64,000 nt of DNA. Source: Rhizobium sp. L1K21. Its GTDB lineage: Bacteria > Pseudomonadota > Alphaproteobacteria > Rhizobiales > Rhizobiaceae. Both the position numbers and the translations under genes were made by a program. Location of the stretch: positions 1,178,001-1,242,000 of the forward strand of contig NZ_JAMXLE010000001.1 in the NCBI RefSeq assembly GCF_024055895.1, written 5' to 3'. Of this stretch, positions 45,392-54,316 are shown piece after piece (positions within the stretch are counted from its first letter, which is position 1; each line of letters starts with the position of its first letter). The notes beneath the pieces were generated by a model that searched no databases, was not told the origin of the DNA, and saw nothing but the letters and a program-made list of their open reading frames with translations.

Positions 45392-46585
45392 ATGAGATTT
45401 TCCGCCCTTGACGGCTGGCGCGGTCTCTTCGCGATTTTTGTCGTGCTCGGCCATTTCCCGGCTTTTCTTGTACTGGAAAATGGCCCGACAGTGGTTGCCG
45501 GTTCGGTAATGGTGGACATGTTCTTCATTCTGAGCGGCTTTGTGATCATGGTCGGCTATGAGGAACGCTTTGCTCAGGGGTATGATGTTCGTCGTTTCCT
45601 TCTGGGTCGGCTGGGACGCATTTACCCGATCCACCTCGCATTGCTGCTGGCCTTTGTCCTCACCGAAGTCGTGTTGGCATTCGTTACTGAACATATGAGT
45701 ATCAATCAGAGGGTTCCGTTTACCGGTGACAGATCCATCTGGGCCATCTTTACCAATCTTGCGCTGATACAGAGCTTCAATATTCACGATACGCTCACCT
45801 GGAATTTTCCGGCCTGGAGCCTTTCAACAGAATGGGCCGCTTATCTTCTCTTTGCCCTGGCCATGCTTGTGCGGCCCGGCAAAACATTGCCATTTGCGGT
45901 TTTCGGTGCAGTCTTCGCCGCCGGTGTGCTCTACGTTGCCACGCCGCGCCCAATGCAGGCGACATATGACTTTGGTGTGTTTCGCTCGATCTACGGCTTC
46001 GCGCTGGGGGTCATTGGCTACTATATTTTCCGCTGCATTGAGAATCGCAACCTGCAGACAAAAGTGGGTCGTTCAACGTTTACGGCGCTTGAGATCGTGA
46101 CGGTCTTTCTCACATTCGCCTTGCCGGCAATCACCGGGCCGACACGCTGGCAATTGTTCATTCCTCCGTTTTACATGTGCGCCATATTGCTTTTTGCGTT
46201 CCAGGGTGGCGTCGTGTCTTCGCTTTTGAGCACGCGCTTCATGGTCTATCTCGGAACAATCTCGCTCTCCATCTACGTCTGCCACATCTTCTTCATGTTT
46301 CGCCTCGTCAATGTTTTCGAAGTGCTCCAGAAGTGGACCGGAATGACCTTTATCGAAATTATCCATTTTGATGGGGGATCTGCAAAATTCCTGTCGCTGC
46401 ATCCGCTTGTGCTTTATCCGCTGGCGGTTGCTTTCGTTGCGTTTATCATTGTTTTCAGTCACTTCACGCGTCAGTTCATTGAAATACCCGGCGGGCGCTG
46501 GTTCAGAAGCCTGGCCAACCGATTTCCAGCGCAGCAAGTGGTGGACGAGTCTCAGGTTCAGCCCGTTGGCGGTTTGACAAAGTAG
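45392..46585 (+). CDS. acyltransferase 3 family membrane protein
   Basis: This 397-aa protein starts MRFSALDGWRGLFAIFVVLGHFPAF, containing the typical DGWRG and the family His (LGH), then MVDMFFILSGFVIMVGYEERF, RLGRIYPIHLALL and a total of about ten helices. This is the NodX/OafA-type branch acting on sugars of surface polymers. GGAGG lies about 12 bases before the ATG. The next gene starts 39 bases downstream. Confidence 0.9.
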   Translation: MRFSALDGWRGLFAIFVVLGHFPAFLVLENGPTVVAGSVMVDMFFILSGFVIMVGYEERFAQGYDVRRFLLGRLGRIYPIHLALLLAFVLTEVVLAFVTEHMSINQRVPFTGDRSIWAIFTNLALIQSFNIHDTLTWNFPAWSLSTEWAAYLLFALAMLVRPGKTLPFAVFGAVFAAGVLYVATPRPMQATYDFGVFRSIYGFALGVIGYYIFRCIENRNLQTKVGRSTFTALEIVTVFLTFALPAITGPTRWQLFIPPFYMCAILLFAFQGGVVSSLLSTRFMVYLGTISLSIYVCHIFFMFRLVNVFEVLQKWTGMTFIEIIHFDGGSAKFLSLHPLVLYPLAVAFVAFIIVFSHFTRQFIEIPGGRWFRSLANRFPAQQVVDESQVQPVGGLTK

Positions 46586-46624
46586 GCCCATGCAGACATC
46601 TTCCCCTTGATCGAAAGGGAAGAA

Positions 46625-47737
46625 ATGACTCTCAGGCTCGCCACCTTCAACGTCGAAAATCTGATGAACCGTTTCGACTTTTCCGGTCACCGGAATGACC
46701 TGCGTCGCGACCGGGTCTTGCAGCTCTTTGATATTCAAAGCAAGCAGGAATTCGAGCGGCTCGAGGAGGCGCGTTTCATCTCATCGACCGACGACACGCG
46801 GCAGATGACGGCGCAGGCAATCTTTGATGCGGATGCGGATATACTCTGCCTGCAGGAGGTGGACAATATCGAAGCGCTCAAGGCGTTCGAATATGGCTAT
46901 CTCTTTCGGATGATGGGCGCGGGATACCGACAGAAATACCTGATCGAAGGCAACGATTCACGCGGGATCGATGTTGCGCTGATGATGCGCGACGAAACAC
47001 GCACGGGCGAAAAGATTGAGCTCATTGATATTCGCAGCCATGCACGTGTGACCTATGATGAGCTTGGCCTTTTCAACCGGGATGTTGCCGTGGCCGGCGA
47101 GAAGCCTACAGATCAGGTTTTCAAGCGCGACTGCCTGGAGGCGGATATCCGCGTTGGTCGCCAGCGTCTTACGCTTTATATTGTCCATTTCAAATCCATT
47201 GGCGGTGCGCGCGGCGGCGGCGATCCGCGTTTGGCCACGATGGCAATCCGGCAGGCCGAGGCGCAGGCTGTGCGTCATATTATCTCCAAACGTTTCGGTT
47301 CAAACGTTTCCTCGAACATCAATTTTGCGATTTGCGGCGATATGAATGATTACGAGGAAAAGCTGATGATTTCCGGCGACAAGCGCAACGGCTATTCCTT
47401 TGCCTATGTAGAAGAGGAGACAAAGCCGTTTGCCGCCTTTTCCAGCGGCGGGTTTGCCGAGAACATCGTTCAGCGCCGGCCACGAGACGATCGGTGGACG
47501 CATTATCATGCGCGCGGGCCAGAAGAGCGTCATCTTTGCCAGCTTGATTATATCTGGCTTTCACCACACCTTGCGCGCACCAACCGGCAGGCGATACCGG
47601 AGATCATTCGTGCGGGGCAGGCCTATCGGACGATCTTTCCGCCGGGCCAGGAGGTGGAGCGCTATCCGCGCGTTGGTTGGGATAGGCCGAAGGCATCCGA
47701 TCACTGCCCTGTAGTGGTGGAGTTGGCGCTGACATGA
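46625..47737 (+). CDS. endonuclease/exonuclease/phosphatase family protein
   Basis: At 370 aa it has EEP-fold motifs in order: ATFNVENLMNRFDF, ILCLQEVDNIEAL, the IVHFKSIGGARGGGDPRL region, AICGDMNDYEEKLM and SDHCPVVVELALT. These residues bind Mg and cleave phosphodiester or phosphate bonds; the substrate may be nucleic acid or a small phosphate ester. ATG 46625 has AAGGGAAGAA upstream. Its stop overlaps the next start by 4 bp. Confidence 0.88.
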   Translation: MTLRLATFNVENLMNRFDFSGHRNDLRRDRVLQLFDIQSKQEFERLEEARFISSTDDTRQMTAQAIFDADADILCLQEVDNIEALKAFEYGYLFRMMGAGYRQKYLIEGNDSRGIDVALMMRDETRTGEKIELIDIRSHARVTYDELGLFNRDVAVAGEKPTDQVFKRDCLEADIRVGRQRLTLYIVHFKSIGGARGGGDPRLATMAIRQAEAQAVRHIISKRFGSNVSSNINFAICGDMNDYEEKLMISGDKRNGYSFAYVEEETKPFAAFSSGGFAENIVQRRPRDDRWTHYHARGPEERHLCQLDYIWLSPHLARTNRQAIPEIIRAGQAYRTIFPPGQEVERYPRVGWDRPKASDHCPVVVELALT

Positions 47738-48504
47738 GCGGCTTTGCGGATGCGACTGTCCAATTGCCGCCGCAAGGCGTTGTGGTTTCCATCAGCGAAC
47801 TTCAAATCAATCTGTCGGATGCCCCGCATCCGGTTGCGCAGCACTTTCCAGACGAAATCGAAGCGTGCTGGAAAGGCGAAAGCAAGGCCAACCCGGCCCT
47901 TTACGACGGTATCGTTCTGCTCGCCGGTAATGTCATATATTCACATGGCAGGCTGAACATCGATGTTCATCGCACCCGCTTTGCCACGCTTTTGTGGTGG
48001 CGGCGCAATTTCTACAGAACGCCTTATGTCCACATGTTCTGCATGGCCGTTCCCATGACGGTTGAAGGCAAGCTGGTTGCCATCAAAATGGCTGCCCATA
48101 CCGCTAATCCAGGCCGTATCTATTGCGCGGCTGGTACATTGGATGAGGGCGATCTCGACGGGCGGACTGTGGATTATGACGCCAACATGCGGCGTGAACT
48201 GAAAGAAGAAACCGGTCTGGAAATTGCTGGCGTGCATGGCCTCCAGGCGCTTCATGAAAACGGGCGGCTGGTGATTTTCAGAGCCGTTGAACTCGGACTT
48301 ACCGTCACGGAGGCAGAAGCGCGAATAAGAATGCATATGGCCGTCGATCATGAAAAGGAGATCGAAGGGCCGGTTTTTGTAGAAAACGGAAAAAGCCTGC
48401 CGGAAAACTTTGCATCTTTCATGGGACCCATTATCAATTGGGTATTGAACGAACAATTCAAGACAGAGGAAAGAGTGAATGGCACGATCTTACGCCATAT
48501 ATGA
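47734..48504 (+). CDS. Nudix hydrolase domain protein
   Basis: At 256 aa, the second half of the Nudix box is intact (RRELKEETGLEI), and GTLDEGDLDGRTVDYDANM precedes it; the first half departs from the canonical G-x5-E spacing. This would hydrolyse a nucleoside diphosphate linked to another group. A ~110-residue N-terminal extension is unassigned. It overlaps the upstream EEP gene by 4 bp and the downstream PhzF gene by 26 bp, so these three are tightly coupled. Confidence 0.82.
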   Translation: MSGFADATVQLPPQGVVVSISELQINLSDAPHPVAQHFPDEIEACWKGESKANPALYDGIVLLAGNVIYSHGRLNIDVHRTRFATLLWWRRNFYRTPYVHMFCMAVPMTVEGKLVAIKMAAHTANPGRIYCAAGTLDEGDLDGRTVDYDANMRRELKEETGLEIAGVHGLQALHENGRLVIFRAVELGLTVTEAEARIRMHMAVDHEKEIEGPVFVENGKSLPENFASFMGPIINWVLNEQFKTEERVNGTILRHI

Positions 48505-49390
48505 CGTTTTTACCGGGTCGAAGCTTGCTGGCAATCCTCTGGCGGTCGTGTTCGACGGTGAGGGTCTCAATGACGACCAGATGCAGAAGATCGCGATCGA
48601 ATTCAATTTATCCGAAACCGTTTTCGTCCTGCCGGCGCAAAAGCCGGCGCATACGGCCAGTCTGAGAATATTTACACCGGGCAAGGAATTGCCTTTCGCA
48701 GGGCACCCGACTGTGGGGACTGCCATTGCGCTGGCCGAAAGGAACGGTGAGGGCACAACCATGGATATGGTGTCCGTCCTTGAGGAAAAAGCCGGACCTG
48801 TGCGTTGCGCCATCAAGCTGAGAGAGGGCGAAACCTCATTTGCCGAGTTAGATCTGCCGAAAAAGGCCGAGCAGCACCCGCTGAAAGCGCAACTCGACAA
48901 GCAAGGCTTGGCCGATGCTCTGTCCATCAACATCAAGGATATTGGTTTCGAGAATTACGTTCCGCAGCTCTGGAGCGCGGGCGTGCCGTTTCTCATCGTG
49001 CCGATCAAGGATCTGGGCGTGCTTGGCGAAATCGATTTCGACCCTGCGGTCTGGGAGCGTATCGCGCCGATGGCCGATGGCAGCCTGGCCTCGGCCTATG
49101 CCGTTTGCCGCGGCCAGAATGGCATCAGCTTTCAGGCACGCATGTTCGCCAATGATATGGGCATCGTGGAGGACCCGGCAACCGGCTCTGCGGCCGCCGC
49201 CTTTTCCGGTATGATCCATCAGTTCGATGGGCTGGTTGACGGCCATCACGCATTCGCCATCGCCCAAGGCATCGAAATGGGACGTCCGTCTGCCATCCAT
49301 CTGCATGTGGATGTGACAGGCGGCGAAATCAGCGGCGCGCGCATCGGTGGCGAGGCCGTTCGCATCGCCTCAGGCACATTAGAGCTCTAA
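48479..49390 (+). CDS. PhzF family isomerase/epimerase
   Basis: At 303 aa it begins YAIYDVFTGSKLAGNPLAVVFDG and contains LSETVFVLPA with the catalytic Glu, ELPFAGHPTVGTA and EDPATGSAAAAFSGM, the PhzF-fold signatures. The family contains isomerases acting on amino-acid-like or aromatic substrates; the role here is unknown. GAGGAAAGAG precedes the ATG, which lies within the Nudix gene. It is the last gene before the tRNA. Confidence 0.9.
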   Translation: MARSYAIYDVFTGSKLAGNPLAVVFDGEGLNDDQMQKIAIEFNLSETVFVLPAQKPAHTASLRIFTPGKELPFAGHPTVGTAIALAERNGEGTTMDMVSVLEEKAGPVRCAIKLREGETSFAELDLPKKAEQHPLKAQLDKQGLADALSINIKDIGFENYVPQLWSAGVPFLIVPIKDLGVLGEIDFDPAVWERIAPMADGSLASAYAVCRGQNGISFQARMFANDMGIVEDPATGSAAAAFSGMIHQFDGLVDGHHAFAIAQGIEMGRPSAIHLHVDVTGGEISGARIGGEAVRIASGTLEL

Positions 49391-49499
49391 TAAAATCAAC
49401 CATTTCGCGTTCAACCCTCTTTTTTTTGAATTCGGCGCTGGACAAGGGGGGCGTTCCCGTTTATACGCCCCGCAGAACGCTTCTGAAGCGCTTCTTTCC

Positions 49500-49575
<76 letters not shown>

Positions 49576-49622
49576 AATTCTTCTCATAGAAGAGATTTAG
49601 GCAGTTTGAGATAGCGCGTGTG

Positions 49623-50315
49623 TCAGTTTTTGATGCGCGCGATTGTCTTTTCGCTTGTCAGTTCCCTCACTGCGTCGCGGCCGATCCAGCGTTCCGTTTT
49701 GTCCGTGCTGGCTGCCAGTTTTTCGGCGCATTTCAAAGCTTCCGCATGGCAGGCGCGGGATCGTTTGCCGATATTGCGCAAAGCCCAGTTGACGGCCTTT
49801 TTCACGAAGTTGCGGGAATCGCTGGCATAGGTTTCGATGATCGGCAGCCAGCTCAGAATGCGTTCGTCCGGCTCCTTCTTGAAATGCACCGCTCCCCACG
49901 CCATCATCGCGAAGGCCGTGCGGCGGACGAATTCGCGCTCGTCGGCGGCAAATTGTGGAATTGTTGCTTCCAGACGGGCCTCCATGAACAGGTCAGCAAA
50001 GCCATCGACGATTTCCCAGGAATTGAACGATTGTGCCCACTGCATTGCGTCGTCGGCTGTCAGAGTTTTCGGCTCTGCTGTGAAGGCTGCCAGAAGACGG
50101 GCTTCGCGAATGTTGCTGTCCCATAGCTCGTGCGCGCGGGCATGATCCTTGCCAACCTTACGCGCAATCTTTCGAAGCTCCGTGTTTGAAATGCCAAGCG
50201 CGGTGTCCGTGACGATGCCGTAGCGTGTCATGCCGGCAATATTGTCGGCATCGCTCAGCGTTTTCAAATGGGCAATGATCTCTGCGGCTGTTGAACGTCG
50301 TGTTAGCTCTTCCAT
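49623..50315 (-). CDS. DNA alkylation repair protein (AlkD-like HEAT-repeat)
   Basis: This 230-aa all-helical protein has AlkD-family features: FGISNTELRKIARKVGKDHARAHELW-like repeats (here DTALGISNTELRKIARKVGK), MQWAQSFNSWEIVDGFADLF, ERILSWLPIIETYASDSRNFVKKAVNWALRNIGKRS. These glycosylases remove bulky alkylated bases without base flipping. It is 27 bases downstream of a dehydrogenase gene on the same strand, so probably cotranscribed. Confidence 0.88.
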   Translation of the reverse strand: MEELTRRSTAAEIIAHLKTLSDADNIAGMTRYGIVTDTALGISNTELRKIARKVGKDHARAHELWDSNIREARLLAAFTAEPKTLTADDAMQWAQSFNSWEIVDGFADLFMEARLEATIPQFAADEREFVRRTAFAMMAWGAVHFKKEPDERILSWLPIIETYASDSRNFVKKAVNWALRNIGKRSRACHAEALKCAEKLAASTDKTERWIGRDAVRELTSEKTIARIKN

Positions 50316-50341
50316 CGCAAGATCACCGCCTCAAGTCGCTG

Positions 50342-51211
50342 CTACTTCTCCAGCCTTGCCAGCAGCGAAGACGTATCCCAGCGCTTGCCGCCCATGGCCT
50401 GGACTTCGGAATAGAACTGATCGACGACGGCTGTTACGGGCAGGTTTGCGCCGTTGCGGCGGGCTTCGGAGAGGACGATTGAAAGGTCCTTGCGCATCCA
50501 GTCCACTGCAAAGCCGAAATCATACTCGCCCTTGTTCATGGTCTTGTAGCGACTTTCCATTTGCCAGGAGCCGGCCGCGCCCTTGGAAATGACGTCGATA
50601 ACCTTTTCGATATCAAGGCCAGCCTTCTTGCCGAAATGGATGCCCTCGGAAAGCCCCTGGACGAGGCCGGCGATGCAGATCTGGTTGACCATTTTGGTGA
50701 GCTGTCCGGAGCCGGCGGGGCCCATGAGGCCCACCATGCGGGCATAGGCGTCGATGACCGGTTTTGCCTTGGCAAAGGTTTCTTCCTCGCCTCCGCACAT
50801 GACGGTTAGGACGCCATTTTCCGCGCCGGCCTGACCGCCTGATACGGGGGCATCGATGAAACCGCAGCCTTTGGCGGCGCAGGCTTCAGCCAGCTCGCGG
50901 GCGACTTCTGCCGAGGCCGTTGTGTTGTCGATGAGGATTGCGCCTTTCTTCATGCCGGAGAGCACGCCGTTTTCACCTGTCGTCACGGCGCGTAGATCAT
51001 CGTCATTGCCGACGCAGCAGAACACGAAATCTGCGCCATCGGCGGCCTCGGCCGGTGTGCGGCGCATGCTGCCGCCATATTGCGCCACCCATTTTTCAGC
51101 CTTCTCGGCGGTACGGTTGTAGACGGTAACCTGATGTCCGCCCTTTTCCTTCAAGTGACCGGCCATGGGATATCCCATGACGCCAAGACCGATGAATGCG
51201 ACATTTGCCAT
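50342..51211 (-). CDS. 3-hydroxyisobutyrate dehydrogenase-family oxidoreductase
   Basis: At 289 aa it has the NAD-binding FIGLGVMGYPMAGHLKEKGG, substrate motif DAPVSGGQAGAENGVL and catalytic Lys in GSGQLTKMVNQ. The family oxidises beta-hydroxy acids such as 3-hydroxyisobutyrate or tartronate semialdehyde. ATG 51211 (MANVAFIGLG) was preferred to an upstream start that would add 12 residues. Substrate not decided. Confidence 0.9.
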   Translation of the reverse strand: MANVAFIGLGVMGYPMAGHLKEKGGHQVTVYNRTAEKAEKWVAQYGGSMRRTPAEAADGADFVFCCVGNDDDLRAVTTGENGVLSGMKKGAILIDNTTASAEVARELAEACAAKGCGFIDAPVSGGQAGAENGVLTVMCGGEEETFAKAKPVIDAYARMVGLMGPAGSGQLTKMVNQICIAGLVQGLSEGIHFGKKAGLDIEKVIDVISKGAAGSWQMESRYKTMNKGEYDFGFAVDWMRKDLSIVLSEARRNGANLPVTAVVDQFYSEVQAMGGKRWDTSSLLARLEK

Positions 51212-51316
51212 GCTTGTTCTCTCCCTGATTCCTGCGTTTGGCGGCAATTTAGAGCATCAGAGCGAGGAAGCAAATCAACTCGCATTCCAACAGCGGGGCG
51301 GCTCCAGGAGGAGGCG

Positions 51317-52132
51317 TTAGACTGGTTCCGAGGGACCGGGTTTGCGGGCAATGCATTCGCAGCGGCAGCGCAGATAAACGCAATCGGGTTCGTTGCCCCA
51401 ATCGTCCCAGGCCTTGATGGCGCGGTCGATTTCTTCTTTCGTTGCCAATCCCTTGGCGATCAGGTCGTCGGACAGGCCGATCATATTGGCTTTGGCGTCT
51501 ATGACGGACTGACGGCGGGTTTCCGGATCACTTGAGTGATTGTGGAAGCTTGCACCGCTCCAGACAGGCTCGAAACCGTGGGTGCGCAGAACATGGCCTT
51601 GACGGCGACCGAATTTCGGCCGGTCGGTGGCGGAATGACCGTACCAGCGCTGCCACAGGTTGAGCGACAGTTCGATATCCGGGTTTTCCGGATAAATCAC
51701 ATCGCCGCCAACATCGCTGTCTCGGATGGCGATGAGGCCGCCGGGCTTGAGCACGCGGTAGGCTTCCGACAGCGCCTTGTTCAGCGTTGCTTCATCGAGA
51801 TGATAAAGGACGGCATGAAAGGTTACCGCGTCAAAGCGATTGTCTTCAAACGGCAGGGCCAGCATGGAACCATGAATGAAGCGCAGATTGTCGATATTCT
51901 GCCGCGCAGCAATCTCCTGCGCGGAGCGGATGGTTTCACCGTCAATATCGATGCCGATGGCTGTTTTGACATGCTGGGCCAGCACATTGGTGATGGAGCC
52001 CGGACCGCATCCGATATCCAGGAGATCCATTGTTTCATTCAGGAATGGTAGAACGTAACGGGTTGATTCAAAACCGCGTTTTCTTTGAAAGTCGACGATT
52101 GCACTGTTGTGCGACAAACCTTGAACGCCCAT
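51317..52132 (-). CDS. class I SAM-dependent methyltransferase
   Basis: At 271 aa it has the SAM-binding motif MDLLDIGCGPGSITNVLAQ, AIGIDIDGETI, and ALPFEDNRFDAVTFHAVLYHLD, typical of UbiE/COQ5-like small-molecule methyltransferases. The first 30 residues (MGVQGLSHNSAIVDFQRKRG) are like the usual family. A Cys-rich tail (YLRCRCECIARKPG) is unusual. Substrate unknown. Confidence 0.88.
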   Translation of the reverse strand: MGVQGLSHNSAIVDFQRKRGFESTRYVLPFLNETMDLLDIGCGPGSITNVLAQHVKTAIGIDIDGETIRSAQEIAARQNIDNLRFIHGSMLALPFEDNRFDAVTFHAVLYHLDEATLNKALSEAYRVLKPGGLIAIRDSDVGGDVIYPENPDIELSLNLWQRWYGHSATDRPKFGRRQGHVLRTHGFEPVWSGASFHNHSSDPETRRQSVIDAKANMIGLSDDLIAKGLATKEEIDRAIKAWDDWGNEPDCVYLRCRCECIARKPGPSEPV

Positions 52133-52264
52133 GGTTGGGTTTCCAATTCAATTCTATTGGTCAAAAGATCGTGGCCGCCGCGGAAGAGAGTGGGAGGATC
52201 GGTTCAACGAGCGACCGGCGCAGCCTTTTATTTCGCAAGTGCGAGATGGCTTCCTTGATGTCGA

Positions 52265-53176
52265 TCAAGAGGCGGGTGTCGGCGTGTTGAAATCGGGCAG
52301 CGTTGTTTCTAGCCAAGCGGCGAATTTGCGTGCGGAGGGGGACAGTTTCTCGAAATTTCGCGCGACCAGCCAATAATTGCCGAATGGCAGCGTCAAATCA
52401 AACGGGCAGGTTAGGCGGCCCGATTCAATATCATCGCGGGCCAGAATGATGTCGGCGAGCGCCACACCGCTGCCGCGTACCGCATTTTGCAGCACCAATG
52501 TGTGGTCGCTGAAGAGGTGGCCCTTCAAAGGTGGCGTGACCGCGACACCTGCAGCCTGGAACCAAGCCATCCAGGTGTCGCGGCTGTCTTCATGGATCAA
52601 GGGAAATTGCAGCAGGTCTGCCGGCGCGGAAAGCGGAGAGACTTTTTTCAGCAAGGCAGGCGAGATGACTGGTATCATAATGACATTGGCCAGGTGCCGT
52701 TTGTGCCCGTCGCTCCAGGTGTCTTCATTGCGGCCATAGCGGATCGCCAGATCGGCGGGGTGGCTGCGCATGTCGACAAGCTGATTGTCGGAGTCCAGGA
52801 AAATATCGATATCCGGGTGCAGGCGATTGAACTCCGGCAGGCGCGGTCCCAGCCAGTTTGCGCTGAATGCGGCTTCTGCGCTTACAAAGACGTTTCTGCT
52901 CTGCTGCGGCTCTGAGATTTCAACGAATGTCTGGGTGATGGCGTCGAAGGCTGCCGTCACCGTATCCAGCAGCCGCTGGCCTTCCGCAGTCAAGGTCACC
53001 GAACGGTGATGCCTTTCGAATAAAGGCTTTCCAGTGCGCTCTTCGAGTTCACGGACTTGGCGGCTGATGGCGGATTGGGACACAAGCAGCTCATCGGCTG
53101 CGGCCTTGAAACTCAAGCGTCGCCCTGCTGCCTCAAAACTTCTCAGTGCCGTCAGCGGCAATCGTCCTCGTCTCAT
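52265..53176 (-). CDS. LysR-family regulator, GcvA-like
   Basis: At 303 aa, it begins RLPLTALRSFEAAGRRLSFKAAADELLVSQSAISRQVRELEERTG, the GcvA/TrpI-type start, and contains the effector domain with LGPRLPEFNRLHPDIDIFLDSDN. It is divergent from a short ORF with a strong ribosome site. TTCGCTT/AAGCGAA repeats flank its promoter. Target and ligand unknown. Confidence 0.92.
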   Translation of the reverse strand: MRRGRLPLTALRSFEAAGRRLSFKAAADELLVSQSAISRQVRELEERTGKPLFERHHRSVTLTAEGQRLLDTVTAAFDAITQTFVEISEPQQSRNVFVSAEAAFSANWLGPRLPEFNRLHPDIDIFLDSDNQLVDMRSHPADLAIRYGRNEDTWSDGHKRHLANVIMIPVISPALLKKVSPLSAPADLLQFPLIHEDSRDTWMAWFQAAGVAVTPPLKGHLFSDHTLVLQNAVRGSGVALADIILARDDIESGRLTCPFDLTLPFGNYWLVARNFEKLSPSARKFAAWLETTLPDFNTPTPAS

Positions 53177-53177
53177 C

Positions 53178-53228
53178 TTCGCTTAACCTGAAGTCATCTG
53201 AAGCGAGAATAAACTCGTTTGAAGCGAA
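53178..53228. promoter_or_regulatory. repeated AAGCGA elements at the LysR promoter, candidate LysR boxes
   Basis: TTCGCTT at 53178-53184 is the inverse of AAGCGAA at 53222-53228; a third copy AAGCGA is at 53201-53206. They lie immediately upstream of the GcvA-like LysR start and before a divergent small ORF. Confidence 0.4.
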
Positions 53229-53268
53229 TGCGCAACTGCAGGCATATGGCTTTCGAAAGGAGGCCGAT

Positions 53269-53394
53269 ATGGCAAAAATCATTCAATTGCTGCTCGATAC
53301 GGTCGCCCTGATCAGCTTTCAGTGGTCGATCACATCCGGCGCGCGATCACGAGATGGCCGGGCGAGGGATTGCCGTTTTCCATACGAACATTGA
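53269..53394 (+). CDS. candidate small ORF divergent from the LysR gene
   Basis: A 41-codon ORF starts at ATG 53269 preceded by AAAGGAGG with good spacing, the strongest ribosome site in this area. It encodes a hydrophobic start (MAKIIQLLLDTVALISFQW) then an Arg-rich tail. Its last part overlaps the 3' end of the opposing methyltransferase gene, so it could be a real small protein or the truncated 5' end of a lost gene. Confidence 0.35.
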   Translation: MAKIIQLLLDTVALISFQWSITSGARSRDGRARDCRFPYEH

Positions 53395-54157
53395 TGTCGG
53401 TTATGGAAAGCACATCAAAGCCGGCTTCCGCGAGAGATCTTCGGACATAGGTTTCCGAATGCACAAAGCGCTGGCTGGGGCCGACTTTGTAGCCTTTGGC
53501 TCCCGTAAAGGCATCGTCGCGGGTCTCTGATGAAAACGCAAAAAGGCCGCCGTCTTTGATATTGCCGGCAACACCAGCGAAAAGTGGCTCAAGTGCACCG
53601 ATATAGGGCAGCACGTCGGCTGCCGTGATGATGTCGAAGGGGCCTTCCTCATTTTCATGCAGATAATCGACGCATTCGGCGACATAGAGGTTTTCGTAAA
53701 GCTCTTTTTCATAGGCAATCTCGACCATGTTTTCAGATAGGTCGAGGCCGGTGATCTCACCCGCGACAAGGTCGCGCAGTGCTCCGCCTGTGAGGCCGGT
53801 TCCGCAGCCGAGATCAAGCATGTTTTCAAAAGGGCCAAGTTCCAGCATCTGAAGCTGTTGGCGGATCAGCAGGGGAACGCAGTAACCCAGCGCATCGACG
53901 AGGATGTCCTCAAAGGCACCGGCATGCTGGTCGAAAAGTGTTTCGACATAAGCCTCCGGGGCCTTTTCCGGTGTCTCGCCTTTGCCGATCGCGGCAAGGC
54001 GCACGGCGGCACCGCCATGGTCGGCGGGGTCAAGCGCCAGAACCTGGGCATAGGCGAGCGCTGCCGCATCGAAGTCCCCGGACTTTTCCAGCGCGAGAGC
54101 CCTGTTATAGGCTTCCGCAAGGGCGTCTTCATCGAATTCGTTGTTAGTCTCGGTCAT
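53330..54157 (-). CDS. TPR-containing SAM-dependent methyltransferase
   Basis: At 275 aa the first ~50 residues form a TPR-like repeat pair (AEAYNRALALEKSGDFDAAALAYAQVLALDP). A methyltransferase domain follows, with MLDLGCGTGLTGGALRD, ITGLDLSENMVEIAYEK and FDIITAADVLPYIG. Such TPR-methyltransferase proteins are common in alphaproteobacteria; the substrate is unknown. The C-terminal end overlaps the opposing small ORF. Confidence 0.9.
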   Translation of the reverse strand: MTETNNEFDEDALAEAYNRALALEKSGDFDAAALAYAQVLALDPADHGGAAVRLAAIGKGETPEKAPEAYVETLFDQHAGAFEDILVDALGYCVPLLIRQQLQMLELGPFENMLDLGCGTGLTGGALRDLVAGEITGLDLSENMVEIAYEKELYENLYVAECVDYLHENEEGPFDIITAADVLPYIGALEPLFAGVAGNIKDGGLFAFSSETRDDAFTGAKGYKVGPSQRFVHSETYVRRSLAEAGFDVLSITDINVRMENGNPSPGHLVIARRM

Positions 54158-54256
54158 GCCCGGCTTCTATTACCGGGTATGATCGCGCGCAACTCAAATC
54201 TTGCGCTGCACTTCGCGCGCTGCACTGGGACGGCTGCGAATTACCCGCTTTACACC

Positions 54257-54304
54257 TTGATTCAATGAGGCGGGCTGCTATATACATATAAATAATTATA
54301 TGTA
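54257..54304 (+). promoter_or_regulatory. promoter and AT-rich palindrome upstream of the SQR-like gene
   Basis: TACATATAA-ATAA-TTATATGTA at 54283-54304 is a perfect 9-bp-arm repeat. It overlaps a promoter with TTGATT (54257-54262) and TATACA (54281-54286), spacer 18. AT-rich palindromes of this look are typical ArsR/SmtB (BigR/SqrR-like) operators; no arsR gene is next to it. Confidence 0.5.
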
Positions 54305-54316
54305 TGGAGCGCTGGT

